Source: Candidatus Neomicrothrix sp. UBA4542 (GTDB lineage: Bacteria; Actinomycetota; Acidimicrobiia; Acidimicrobiales; Poriferisodalaceae). From it: a DNA stretch of 47,619 nt. Position 1 is the stretch's first letter. Every line of letters starts with the position of its first letter. The translations under genes were made by a program, and so were the position numbers. The stretch covers positions 2,636 to 50,254 of the forward strand of contig DGLO01000122.1 in the NCBI GenBank assembly GCA_002388005.1, in the 5' to 3' direction. A model generated the notes under the pieces. The model made no database searches and had not been told where the DNA came from. It saw only the letters and a program-made list of their open reading frames with translations. Shown here piece by piece: positions 7,475-15,715 of this stretch.

Positions 7475-8878
7475 ATGTCTGGTAAGACCCTGAGCGACAA
7501 GGTTTGGGAACGTCACATAGTCCGAAGTGGGGATGGATTACCCGACCTTTTGTATATAGATCTGCACTTAATCCATGAAGTGACTTCGCCCCAAGCTTTC
7601 GACGGATTGCGCATGAATGGGCGGAGCGTACGGCGACCTGAACTCACCGTAGCGACCGAAGATCACAACGTTCCCACTGAAAACATTCATCTTCCGATCA
7701 CCGATCCCATCAGCAAGAAACAGCTTGATGTGCTGCGATCAAACTGTGAGGAGTTCGGGATCCAGCTGTACGCGATGGGCGACCCCGGTCAGGGGATCGT
7801 GCACGTCATCGGCCCGGAAAAAGGTCTCACCTTGCCTGGTATGACGGTGGTCTGTGGAGATAGTCATACCTCTACCCATGGCGCATTTGGAGCATTGGCG
7901 TTTGGTATTGGTACCTCCGAAGTGGAGCACGTCCTGGCGAGTCAAACGCTTCCACAAAGCCGCCCCGGCACCATGGCGATCAACGTGGAGGGGGACACAC
8001 CTTCGGGGGTCACGGCGAAAGATATTGTCCTAGCGATCATTGGCCAGATCGGAACCGGAGGCGGCATTGGACATGTCATCGAGTACCGAGGTTCTGCAAT
8101 TCGGGCACTGACGATGGAAGGTCGCATGACGGTATGCAACATGTCGATTGAAGCGGGAGCCAAAGCCGGCCTAATAGCTCCCGACGCAACGACGTTTAGC
8201 TATTTACAGGGACGCCCTCACGCTCCTTCGGGGAAAGACTGGGATGCTGCCGTCGCCGACTGGACCATGTTGGTCACCGATTCTGATGCCTCCTTTGATC
8301 AGTCTGTGGATATTGACGGAACTCAGTTGGAGCCTCACGTAACTTGGGGAACCAACCCAGCTCATGTCATTCCCATCAGCGCTCCTATCCCGGGTCCTGA
8401 CGCTTATTCCGACCCTGTCGCGGCGGGGACAGCAGAGCGGGCTTTGGAATATATGGGACTTACCGCTGGTGAGAAACTCGGTGACATACCAGTGGACACT
8501 GTGTTCATCGGCTCATGCACAAATTCTCGTATCGAAGATCTTCGAGCTGCAGCTGAGGTTGCACGAGGACGAAAAGTCAACGACGGGGTTAGAACCCTTG
8601 TGGTGCCTGGATCTTTTCAGGTCAAAGCCCAAGCAGAGGCAGAGGGACTAGACCAGGTGTTCAGCGACGCAGGCTTCGATTGGCGAGAACCAGGGTGCTC
8701 TATGTGTCTAGCGATGAACCCTGACAAGTTGCAGCCAGGAGAGCGATCGGCGTCTACCTCGAACCGAAACTTCGAAGGTAGACAGGGTCGAGGTGGGAGA
8801 ACCCACTTGGTTTCACCAGCGGTAGCTGCGGCGACGGCTATCGCAGGAACATTCGTTACTCCTGCAGATTTGGACTGA
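7475..8878 (+). CDS. leuC: 3-isopropylmalate dehydratase large subunit
   Basis: With LeuD it isomerises 2-isopropylmalate to 3-isopropylmalate; in the CimA route the same enzyme converts citramalate to 3-methylmalate. The 467-residue length is standard. It has the aconitase-family CGDSHTSTHGAFG segment (127-139) and the three [4Fe-4S] ligands C348 (GSCTNSR), C408 and C411 (GCSMC). The ATG start is preceded by AAAGGA. leuD follows 13 bases later, so the two subunits are co-transcribed. They lie divergent from leuB and cimA. Confidence 0.96.
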   Translation: MSGKTLSDKVWERHIVRSGDGLPDLLYIDLHLIHEVTSPQAFDGLRMNGRSVRRPELTVATEDHNVPTENIHLPITDPISKKQLDVLRSNCEEFGIQLYAMGDPGQGIVHVIGPEKGLTLPGMTVVCGDSHTSTHGAFGALAFGIGTSEVEHVLASQTLPQSRPGTMAINVEGDTPSGVTAKDIVLAIIGQIGTGGGIGHVIEYRGSAIRALTMEGRMTVCNMSIEAGAKAGLIAPDATTFSYLQGRPHAPSGKDWDAAVADWTMLVTDSDASFDQSVDIDGTQLEPHVTWGTNPAHVIPISAPIPGPDAYSDPVAAGTAERALEYMGLTAGEKLGDIPVDTVFIGSCTNSRIEDLRAAAEVARGRKVNDGVRTLVVPGSFQVKAQAEAEGLDQVFSDAGFDWREPGCSMCLAMNPDKLQPGERSASTSNRNFEGRQGRGGRTHLVSPAVAAATAIAGTFVTPADLD

Positions 8879-8891
8879 GAGGAACCAGCAG

Positions 8892-9488
8892 ATGCAAGCA
8901 GTTCGGGTTCACGAAGGAACAGCAGTCCCGCTCGATAGAAGTGATGTCGATACGGATCAAATCATCCCCAGCGATTGGTTGAAGCGCGTAGAACGCACTG
9001 GATTCGGTAAGGGATTGTTCTCGGAGTGGCGCGATGACCGCGCGTTCATTCTGAACGACGAAAGTTACGCCGGTGCCTCGATTTTGGTAGCGGGTCCCAA
9101 TTTCGGAACCGGTTCTTCTCGCGAGCACGCAGTGTGGGCTCTCATGGATTACGGCTTCATGGCAGTAATTTCCCCTCGATTTGGCGATATTTTCAAGAAC
9201 AACGCCACAAAAAACGGCCTCATACCTTGCCAGGTCAGCGAGGATGCGGCTGCGAAGCTCCGAGAGGCTCTCCATTCAGATCCCGATCTTGCGGTAACGG
9301 TTGACGTGGAACGGCTAAAGGTACTGGTTCCCGCCATCGGACTCGAAGAAGACTTTCCTATGGACCCAGCAACCCGGGAACGTTTTCTTGAAGGGCTAGA
9401 TGATATTGGAATCACCCTTCGAAGCGAGAAATCAATCGGGGCTTTCGAGAACACCCGCCCTGGCTGGTTGCCTGAGACTCGGAGCTAA
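8892..9488 (+). CDS. leuD: 3-isopropylmalate dehydratase small subunit
   Basis: Swivel-domain partner of LeuC, 198 residues, the usual size. It carries the substrate-binding stretch FGTGSSREHAVWALMDYG and DTDQIIPSDWLK near the N-terminus. The start is ATG 8892, with AGAGGA upstream overlapping the leuC stop region. Its stop lies 15 bases from the end of convergently transcribed serA, and no hairpin terminator is visible between them. Confidence 0.95.
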   Translation: MQAVRVHEGTAVPLDRSDVDTDQIIPSDWLKRVERTGFGKGLFSEWRDDRAFILNDESYAGASILVAGPNFGTGSSREHAVWALMDYGFMAVISPRFGDIFKNNATKNGLIPCQVSEDAAAKLREALHSDPDLAVTVDVERLKVLVPAIGLEEDFPMDPATRERFLEGLDDIGITLRSEKSIGAFENTRPGWLPETRS

Positions 9489-9503
9489 GCAACCGCGATT
9501 TAT

Positions 9504-11072
9504 TTAGTCCAATCGAACGAGCGAGACTGACCGAATACCTGGTTCTGCGTTCAAGGTTTCCAATACATCGTCCGCTATTCCCGCGTCCGCCGCTAGTGCC
9601 ATCAGGGCGTGATCACCGCGCCGATCACGTCCTAACCCCATAAAGGAGATATTAACTTCGGCTCTTCCAAGGATCGTCCCCACGATTCCGATCATTCCAG
9701 GTCGATCATCGTTTCTGATAACCAACATGTAATTCGCGAACGGCACTTCAACGGAATGGTCATCAATCATCACTATCCGTGGTTCATTTCCGGAACGAAC
9801 CAGAGTGCCGGCAACAGAATGACCACCACCACGGACTTCTACTAGGTTGCGGAATTCACCAGCATCGAGCGACCCAACATCGCGAACTAATACTCCCATC
9901 CTCTCGGCGTGTTCGAAGGCGTTCACAAAGGTGACTGGGCCGTTCACGCTGTCCCTGAGAAGCCCTCGAAGAACCGATAAGACAAGAATCCTTCGGTCAT
10001 ATCCACTTATCTCACCAGCAGTTCTTACCTCTATATCGTCCGGTACTGCGCTAACGAGACCAGCAAGAAAGGTCCCAAGCCGCTCACCGACCCCCAAATA
10101 CGGCCGAAGCGCGTCCGATGCTTCTTGAGCAGCGATATTGACTGCGAAGGGAACAAAATCGCCGTCAAGGGCCAAAGCGACCTGTTCCGCAATAGTGATA
10201 CTGGCTCGATCTTGCGCCTCATGGGTACTTGCGCCTAGGTGCGGGGTAACCACCACTTCGGGTCGACCAAACAATGGCGACTCCGATTTAGGTTCCGTGT
10301 CGAAAACGTCTAAGGCCGCGCCCGCGAGTTGACCATTATCAAGGGCCGCTACCAAGTCGGCCTCTACGATCACTCCCCCACGTGCGGCGTTAACCAGACG
10401 AGCACCAGGTTTGAACTTGGAAAACTGCTTGGCATCAAAGAGACCAGTCGTTTGAGCGTTCTTGGGTAAATGCACGGTCACAAAATCAGACTGACCTAAC
10501 AACACATCAAGTTCCACCATTTCCACGTTGATAGAACGAGCTGCCTCGGAACTCACGAACGGGTCGTAAGCCAAAAGTCGCACGTCGAATCCAGCTACGC
10601 GCTGTGCGACCAATCGGCCCACTCGCCCAAGCCCCACGATGCCCACCGTTTTATGGAGCAACTCGGTTCCGGTCCACGATCCGCGTTCCCAACGGCCACC
10701 AGTAAGAGCGGCGTGGGCTTGGGGAATGTTGCGCGCCAGAGCGAGGAGAAGAGCCACCGAATGCTCCGCCGCTGAAACCACGTTTGACTCCGGAGCGTTG
10801 CAGACGAGAATTCCTCGAGATGTTGCTGCCGCAGTGTCGACGTTGTCTAAGCCCACGCCTGCCCGCCCCACAACCTGGAGTCGCTTCGCGGCCTCAAGAA
10901 GTTGATCATCAACCAGCGTCGCAGAACGAACAATTAGAGCTTCGGCGTCAGTGATTATTGATTGAAGTTCTGTTGCCGAGAGATCAAGACGGACATCAAC
11001 TTCATGCCCACGGGCTCTCAGCAGGTCAAGGCCCGCTTCCGCCAACTTCTCAGACACCACAACGCGAGCCAT
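9504..11072 (-). CDS. serA: D-3-phosphoglycerate dehydrogenase
   Basis: First step of serine synthesis: oxidises 3-phosphoglycerate to phosphohydroxypyruvate with NAD. The 522 residues give the long actinobacterial form. It has a catalytic/NAD-binding domain (about 1-300; GLGRVG at 147-152; catalytic R231, E260, H278), an intervening allosteric substrate-binding domain (about 315-440) and a C-terminal ACT domain (about 450-522) for serine feedback. The ATG lies one base after the stop of the upstream aminotransferase, so the two genes form one operon. serC is divergent just beyond, so the serine branch is clustered here. Confidence 0.95.
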   Translation of the reverse strand: MARVVVSEKLAEAGLDLLRARGHEVDVRLDLSATELQSIITDAEALIVRSATLVDDQLLEAAKRLQVVGRAGVGLDNVDTAAATSRGILVCNAPESNVVSAAEHSVALLLALARNIPQAHAALTGGRWERGSWTGTELLHKTVGIVGLGRVGRLVAQRVAGFDVRLLAYDPFVSSEAARSINVEMVELDVLLGQSDFVTVHLPKNAQTTGLFDAKQFSKFKPGARLVNAARGGVIVEADLVAALDNGQLAGAALDVFDTEPKSESPLFGRPEVVVTPHLGASTHEAQDRASITIAEQVALALDGDFVPFAVNIAAQEASDALRPYLGVGERLGTFLAGLVSAVPDDIEVRTAGEISGYDRRILVLSVLRGLLRDSVNGPVTFVNAFEHAERMGVLVRDVGSLDAGEFRNLVEVRGGGHSVAGTLVRSGNEPRIVMIDDHSVEVPFANYMLVIRNDDRPGMIGIVGTILGRAEVNISFMGLGRDRRGDHALMALAADAGIADDVLETLNAEPGIRSVSLVRLD

Positions 11073-11073
11073 T

Positions 11074-12270
11074 TCAGCGTCTAACCAACTCAGCTATGCG
11101 GTTAATTCCTTCGGTTAGGTCGTCAATGCCTAAAGCAAAGGAAAATCGGGCGTATCCCGGCGCGCCGAAGGCTTCGCCGGGCACAAAGGCGACGTTCGCT
11201 TCTTCCAACACGACTGTTGCCAAATCAACAGTTGATTCGACCTTACGTCCCCCTACTTTGCGACCAAGCAGCCCTTGTAACGATGGGAAGGCGTAGAAGG
11301 CGCCTTCGGGTTCACGGCACGCAACCCCATCGATGTCGTTCAACATTTCGTGGATTGTGACGCGGCGCTCGTCGAAAGCGGCTCGCATGGTATTTACGTC
11401 GTCAAGACCACCGGTTAGGGCTGCCGTTGCTGCGACTTGAGCTACGTTGCAAACGTTGGAGGTCGCGTGACTTTGCATGTTGGAAGCCGCGTTGATGACA
11501 TCAGGCGGGCCTGCCATCCAGCCGACTCGCCATCCCGTCATCGCGTACGTCTTTGCGACGCCGTTCAATACGACACATTGGTCAAGGATTTCGGGAGCTA
11601 CGACAGGCATCGAATGGTGGACCGCGTCACCGTATACAAGGTGTTCATATATTTCGTCGGTGATCACCCATAAGTCATTGGCCGCGGCCCAATGGCCTAT
11701 GGCCTCGATTTCTTCTCTCGGGTAGACGGCACCGGTGGGGTTCGAAGGCGACACGAAAACCAGCGCTTTGGTTCGCTCGTTTCTCGCCGCTTCCAGTTGT
11801 TCGACAGTCACACGAAATCCTTGATCGGCTCCCGCAAAGATCTCAACCGGAACTCCGCCAAACATGCGGATCGATTCTGGATAAGTGGTCCAGTACGGGG
11901 CGGGAAGCAGCACCTCGTCGTGTGGGTCTAACAGAGTCATCATTGTGTTGAAAACAGCCTGTTTGCCGCCGTTAGTGACTAGGAACTGGCTGGGCGCAAT
12001 ATCTAACCCTGAGTCACGCTTCGTCTTCTCCGAAAGGGCCTCTTTGAGTTCAGCGAGCCCGCCCGCCGGCGAGTAGCGGTGATACTTGGTGTCGGCGCAG
12101 GCCGCAATGGCAGCATTTACTATGTGAGTCGGCGTAGCGAAATCTGGCTCACCGGCGCCGAAGCCAATGACGTTCTCACCTGCGGCTTTCAAAGCCTTGG
12201 CTTTCGCGTCAACAGCAAGCGTCGCCGATTCTGCGATCTGTCCAACAGCTGACGAAATTCGAGTGGTCAC
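11074..12270 (-). CDS. aspC: Aspartate aminotransferase (class I, type Ib)
   Basis: A PLP enzyme interconverting aspartate/2-oxoglutarate and oxaloacetate/glutamate. The 398 residues match the thermophile/actinobacterial Ib branch. Key residues visible are FGAGEPDF near 37-44, the NPTG motif (177-180), D205 and Y208 contacting PLP, and the Schiff-base lysine K240 in NGVAKTYAMTGWRVGW. It starts at GTG 12270 with GAGGAG upstream and leads serA. Related Ib enzymes can also accept prephenate or other amino acids, so exact specificity is inferred. Confidence 0.87.
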   Translation of the reverse strand: MTTRISSAVGQIAESATLAVDAKAKALKAAGENVIGFGAGEPDFATPTHIVNAAIAACADTKYHRYSPAGGLAELKEALSEKTKRDSGLDIAPSQFLVTNGGKQAVFNTMMTLLDPHDEVLLPAPYWTTYPESIRMFGGVPVEIFAGADQGFRVTVEQLEAARNERTKALVFVSPSNPTGAVYPREEIEAIGHWAAANDLWVITDEIYEHLVYGDAVHHSMPVVAPEILDQCVVLNGVAKTYAMTGWRVGWMAGPPDVINAASNMQSHATSNVCNVAQVAATAALTGGLDDVNTMRAAFDERRVTIHEMLNDIDGVACREPEGAFYAFPSLQGLLGRKVGGRKVESTVDLATVVLEEANVAFVPGEAFGAPGYARFSFALGIDDLTEGINRIAELVRR

Positions 12271-12291
12271 GGATAAGCTCCTCAGTAATCG

Positions 12292-12310
12292 GGACGTGTC
12301 GCAGACGTCC
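12292..12310. promoter_or_regulatory. Inverted repeat between divergent aspC and serC
   Basis: GGACGT and ACGTCC flank a 7-base spacer in the 60-base gap that must hold both divergent promoters. It could be an operator shared by the serine genes or a weak hairpin in the aspC 5' leader. No regulator is identifiable. Confidence 0.3.
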
Positions 12311-12330
12311 GACCGACATAGTGACAGGCG

Positions 12331-13449
12331 ATGACCGCGACCGACACCTCTATTTCCCTTCCCACCGAATTACTCCCTAAAGATGGGCGTTTCGGCTCAG
12401 GCCCTTCCAAAGTGCGACCTGAGGCCATTCACGCCCTTTCTAGTCTCGCTGAAGACTATTTGGGGACCAGTCACCGCCGGATGACAGCTAAGAACCAGGT
12501 AACAAGGCTACGTAGCGGCCTCACGAACCTATTTGATTTGCCAGACGGTTGGGAAATTGTTTTAGGTAACGGGGGCACGACTCTGTTCTGGGATGCGGCT
12601 TCGTTCGGGTTAATCGAAAATGTCAGCCAGCACCTGGCCTTCGGCGAGTTTTCGTCAAAATTTGCGAAGGTGGTTCAGGCCGCCCCTCATCTTGGGGAGC
12701 CTCAAATTATTAGCAGCGAACCGGGCACTCACCCAGTTCCTGTGGAAGCAGCCGTTGATAGCTACGCGCTTACGCACAACGAGACGTCAACGGGCGTGTC
12801 GCCAAGCTTGACGCGTCCTTCTGAAGAGGGGCTAGTGCTGGTAGATGCAACCTCTGCGGCAGGGGCGATCTGTTGGGATTCTGCTGAGGTCGACTGTTAT
12901 TACTTTGCCCCCCAAAAGGCCTTAGCTTCCGATGGCGGATTGTGGCTTGCCGCGTGTTCCCCTCGCGCTATTGAACGCATCGAGCGCCTCACTTCTGGAG
13001 ATCGTTGGATCCCTGCAGGTTTGGATTTGGGGATTGCTCTTACCAACTCTCGCCAGAACCAGACCTACAACACGCCGAGTCTCGCGACGATCTTTCTAGC
13101 GGCGGAAATGGTTGACTGGATCAACGAGTCGGGTGGTCTTGAATGGGCTGAAGCTCGATGCCGGGAAAGCAGCAACACTATTTACCGATGGGCAGATGAA
13201 AGATCCTTCACCCAGCCCTTCGTCACCGACGCAAATCAACGTTCACCAGTAGTCTGCACTGTTGATTTTGATGGAGTTGACGCGGACGTGATTAGCGGGA
13301 TACTTCGAGCCAACGGAGTTCTCGACACAGAGTCATATCGCGGACTCGGACGGAATCAACTTCGGATTGCTACGTTCCCAGCAATCGATCCTGACGATGT
13401 AAGCGCCTTGTGCGCTTGCGTCGATTACATCGTCGAATCCTTGCGCTAA
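12331..13449 (+). CDS. serC: Phosphoserine aminotransferase
   Basis: Second step of serine synthesis: transaminates phosphohydroxypyruvate with glutamate to give phosphoserine. The 372-residue protein resembles the mycobacterial/actinobacterial SerC branch (TIGR01366), with FGSGPSKVRPEAI (21-33) near the start, the TSHR segment (46-49), VDATSAAGA for PLP contact (171-179) and the PLP lysine K196 in FAPQKALASDGG. It starts with ATG and is divergent from the aspC-serA operon across 60 bases. SerB, the final phosphatase, is not in the window. Confidence 0.93.
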   Translation: MTATDTSISLPTELLPKDGRFGSGPSKVRPEAIHALSSLAEDYLGTSHRRMTAKNQVTRLRSGLTNLFDLPDGWEIVLGNGGTTLFWDAASFGLIENVSQHLAFGEFSSKFAKVVQAAPHLGEPQIISSEPGTHPVPVEAAVDSYALTHNETSTGVSPSLTRPSEEGLVLVDATSAAGAICWDSAEVDCYYFAPQKALASDGGLWLAACSPRAIERIERLTSGDRWIPAGLDLGIALTNSRQNQTYNTPSLATIFLAAEMVDWINESGGLEWAEARCRESSNTIYRWADERSFTQPFVTDANQRSPVVCTVDFDGVDADVISGILRANGVLDTESYRGLGRNQLRIATFPAIDPDDVSALCACVDYIVESLR

Positions 13450-13478
13450 CCGACATCGCCGGACCCGATTTGTTTGAC

Positions 13479-14048
13479 TCAATTTAGATATGAGTGATCG
13501 GGGTGAAACGCGACAAGGCGAGCTGCGGAGTTTTGACGGCTTAGAACGCTAGTCCAAGATTGACTTGGGTCCGAAATGAGGTCAGCTGGATCCGACTCGA
13601 AGGTCCACCAGGCTCCTTCTTCAAGTTCGGCTTGCAATTGACCTGAACTCCAACCGGAATAGCCCAAGTACAGACACACCTTTCCCAAATCTTCCGCAGA
13701 GATCTCGAGGTCCTCTTCGAGGTCCAACAATGCTATTTGTTCGGTAATCGGAGTAGAAGCTCTCCAGATAGCTGATGTAGGGGCAAGTGCGATCAGGGAG
13801 TTGGTTTGTACTGGGCCACCGGAAAAAACTCTTGGGGTGCTTCCGCCACTTTCGGCCCATCCGGGAAGAATGTGTTCAGTCGCAATCTCAGATGGTCGGT
13901 TGAGGATAACGCCCAGAGAACCTTCTTCTCCATGGTCTAGGAGGAGCACTACTGAACGCCGAAAGTTAGGATCCTCTAGCTGGGGAGTAGCTACTAGCAG
14001 TCGACCACGTTGCGGAGCACTTATTGGGGTCGTCATGCCATCGGTCAC
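13479..14048 (-). CDS. yqgE: YqgE/AlgH family protein (UPF0301)
   Basis: A 189-residue member of UPF0301, a widespread family of unknown biochemical function. Diagnostic stretches are GRLLVATPQLEDPNFRRSVVLLLDHGEEGSLGVILNRP in the N-terminal half, the SGGPV motif and LYLGYSGWSSGQLQAELEEGAWW. I place the start at GTG 14048, because AGGAG lies seven bases upstream; a longer TTG-initiated frame to 14081 has no such signal. It follows ilvC by 57 bases on the same strand and may be read through from the ilv operon. Function is unassigned. Confidence 0.87.
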   Translation of the reverse strand: MTDGMTTPISAPQRGRLLVATPQLEDPNFRRSVVLLLDHGEEGSLGVILNRPSEIATEHILPGWAESGGSTPRVFSGGPVQTNSLIALAPTSAIWRASTPITEQIALLDLEEDLEISAEDLGKVCLYLGYSGWSSGQLQAELEEGAWWTFESDPADLISDPSQSWTSVLSRQNSAARLVAFHPDHSYLN

Positions 14049-14105
14049 TGGGTCACTCCTTCCCAAAGATGTCGACACCAAACCGCTCAGCGCCTTCGAA
14101 ATGGG

Positions 14106-15143
14106 CTAGTTGACGTTGCCGCCGGATGCTTCCGTAACGTCCTGCTTGCCGGCCGTAATCCACGGCATCATCGCCCGTAATTCGGTCCCCACAGCTTCAA
14201 TGGGATGTTGCTTTCCTTCCTCGACGAGGCGCTTGTAATTGGGCAACCCATTGCGATTCTCATCAATCCATTCCTTCGCGAAGCTGCCATCTTGGATTTC
14301 GGCAAGGATCCGTCTCATCTCTGCCCGTGTTTCGTCTGTGATGATCCGTGGTCCTCGAGTTAAATCTCCGTATTCGGCAGTTGTCGAAATGGAATAACGC
14401 ATTCCGGCGATTCCAGCCTCGTAGATAAAGTCCACAATGAGTTTCACTTCATGGAGTGTTTCAAAATAGGCGGACTCTGGTTGGTAACCGGCCTCAACAA
14501 GTGTGTCGTAACCGGCCCTGATTAATTCGGTCAATCCGCCGCAAAGCACGACTTGCTCACCGAATAGGTCAGTTTCGGTTTCCTCGGCGAAAGTAGTGGT
14601 CAAAACTCCGCCTCGGGTACCTCCAATTCCCTTGGCATAGGCCAGTGCATCGGCGAGTGCGTTACCTGTCGCGTCTTGATGGATTGCGACAAGCGCTGGA
14701 ACGCCACCGCCTTCTACATAGGTCCGGCGAACGTTATGTCCGGGGCCCTTCGGAGCGATCATCCACACGTCAACGTCTTCGGGAGGCTGTATTTGGTCGA
14801 AATGGATATTGAAGCCGTGAGAAAACGCGATGGCGTTCCCAGGAGACAGGTTCGGGGCGATTTGTTCCGTGTAAATCGCGGCCTGCTCGGTGTCAGGCAG
14901 TGCCATCATCATGACATCAGCGTCCACCGCTGCTTCAGAGATGGTAAGGACCCTCAAGCCTTCAGCTTCCGCCTTAGCCGTTGACGAGGAACCTTCGCGA
15001 AGCCCAACTACGACGTTGACGCCGCTGTCGCGGAGGTTCAACGCGTGAGCATGGCCCTGCGATCCGTAGCCCATGATTGCGATAGTGCGTCCCGAAAGAC
15101 ACCCCAAATCAGCGTCGTCTTCGTAATAGATGGTGGCTGGCAT
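14106..15143 (-). CDS. ilvC: Ketol-acid reductoisomerase (NADP+), class I
   Basis: Isomerises and reduces acetolactate or acetohydroxybutyrate to the dihydroxy acids of valine and isoleucine synthesis. It is 345 residues, the short class I form. The N-terminal Rossmann domain has GYGSQGHAHALNLRDSG (26-42), and its cofactor loop GLREGSSS is of the NADPH-binding type. The knotted C-terminal domain has the Mg2+-binding DLFGEQ motif and the later ETLHE segment. Start ATG 15143 has AGGAG upstream. It is third in ilvB-ilvN-ilvC, with a 65-base gap after ilvN that holds a small hairpin. Confidence 0.95.
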   Translation of the reverse strand: MPATIYYEDDADLGCLSGRTIAIMGYGSQGHAHALNLRDSGVNVVVGLREGSSSTAKAEAEGLRVLTISEAAVDADVMMMALPDTEQAAIYTEQIAPNLSPGNAIAFSHGFNIHFDQIQPPEDVDVWMIAPKGPGHNVRRTYVEGGGVPALVAIHQDATGNALADALAYAKGIGGTRGGVLTTTFAEETETDLFGEQVVLCGGLTELIRAGYDTLVEAGYQPESAYFETLHEVKLIVDFIYEAGIAGMRYSISTTAEYGDLTRGPRIITDETRAEMRRILAEIQDGSFAKEWIDENRNGLPNYKRLVEEGKQHPIEAVGTELRAMMPWITAGKQDVTEASGGNVN

Positions 15144-15164
15144 CGATGCGCTCCTGTTGCAAGT

Positions 15165-15179
15165 AACCGCAGTGCGGTT
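15165..15179 (-). promoter_or_regulatory. Small hairpin between ilvN and ilvC
   Basis: AACCGC and GCGGTT form a perfect 6-base stem with a 3-base loop in the only sizeable gap of the ilv operon, just ahead of the ilvC RBS. No U-tract follows, so processing or mRNA stability is a better guess than termination. Confidence 0.35.
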
Positions 15180-15208
15180 GAGGGTTAGTCCGTTTCTAAA
15201 GATGATTC

Positions 15209-15715
15209 TCAGCCACCGAGGCGGCCTAGTGCAATCCGACCTGTTCGCTGCAGTTCAAGAATTCCGAACTCGTGAAGTGCAGTCTCGCAGAGATCTAGTT
15301 GATCGGGGTGTGCGTGGAGACTGACAATTAGCTCCTCGTCGGTGGAATCAACGATTGATCCACCATATTCCGCCAACAATTGCTCCACCGCTGCAGCGTC
15401 AGCACCAGCTACCCGCGCCAACATCAATTCGCGTTCGATCGACGAAGCCGGTTGCAGTTCAGTGATTTCGAGGACGTTGACGAGCTTGTCAAGTTGCTTA
15501 GCTATCTGGGTCACGTCAGTGTTGTGAACGTCCACGACAATGCTGATTCGACTCAGAGAGGGATCGTCAGTCGGTGCAACCGCTAGCGAGAAAATGTTGA
15601 AGCCTCTGCGACTGAACAAACCTGCGATTCGAGCGAGAACGCCGAAACGATTCTCTACAAGCACTGCAAGGATATGAAGATTTTGTTGAACCTCAGTTCT
15701 TCCTGTTTCTGTCAT
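15209..15715 (-). CDS. ilvN: Acetolactate synthase small (regulatory) subunit
   Basis: Regulatory partner of IlvB that raises activity and confers valine feedback inhibition. The 168 residues comprise an N-terminal ACT domain (HILAVLVENRFGVLARIAGLFSRRGFNI) and a second ACT-like C-terminal domain with the conserved ERELML segment. Its ATG overlaps the ilvB stop as ATGA, indicating coupled, stoichiometric translation of the two subunits. Confidence 0.95.
   Translation of the reverse strand: MTETGRTEVQQNLHILAVLVENRFGVLARIAGLFSRRGFNIFSLAVAPTDDPSLSRISIVVDVHNTDVTQIAKQLDKLVNVLEITELQPASSIERELMLARVAGADAAAVEQLLAEYGGSIVDSTDEELIVSLHAHPDQLDLCETALHEFGILELQRTGRIALGRLGG

Noticed and set aside
7426..7485. 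19-codon GTG frame overlapping the leuC start
   Set aside because: It has no run of branched-chain codons and no hairpin after it, and the leuC RBS lies inside it. It is probably chance.
9489..9503. Bidirectional terminator between leuD and serA
   Set aside because: The 15-base gap has no inverted repeat.
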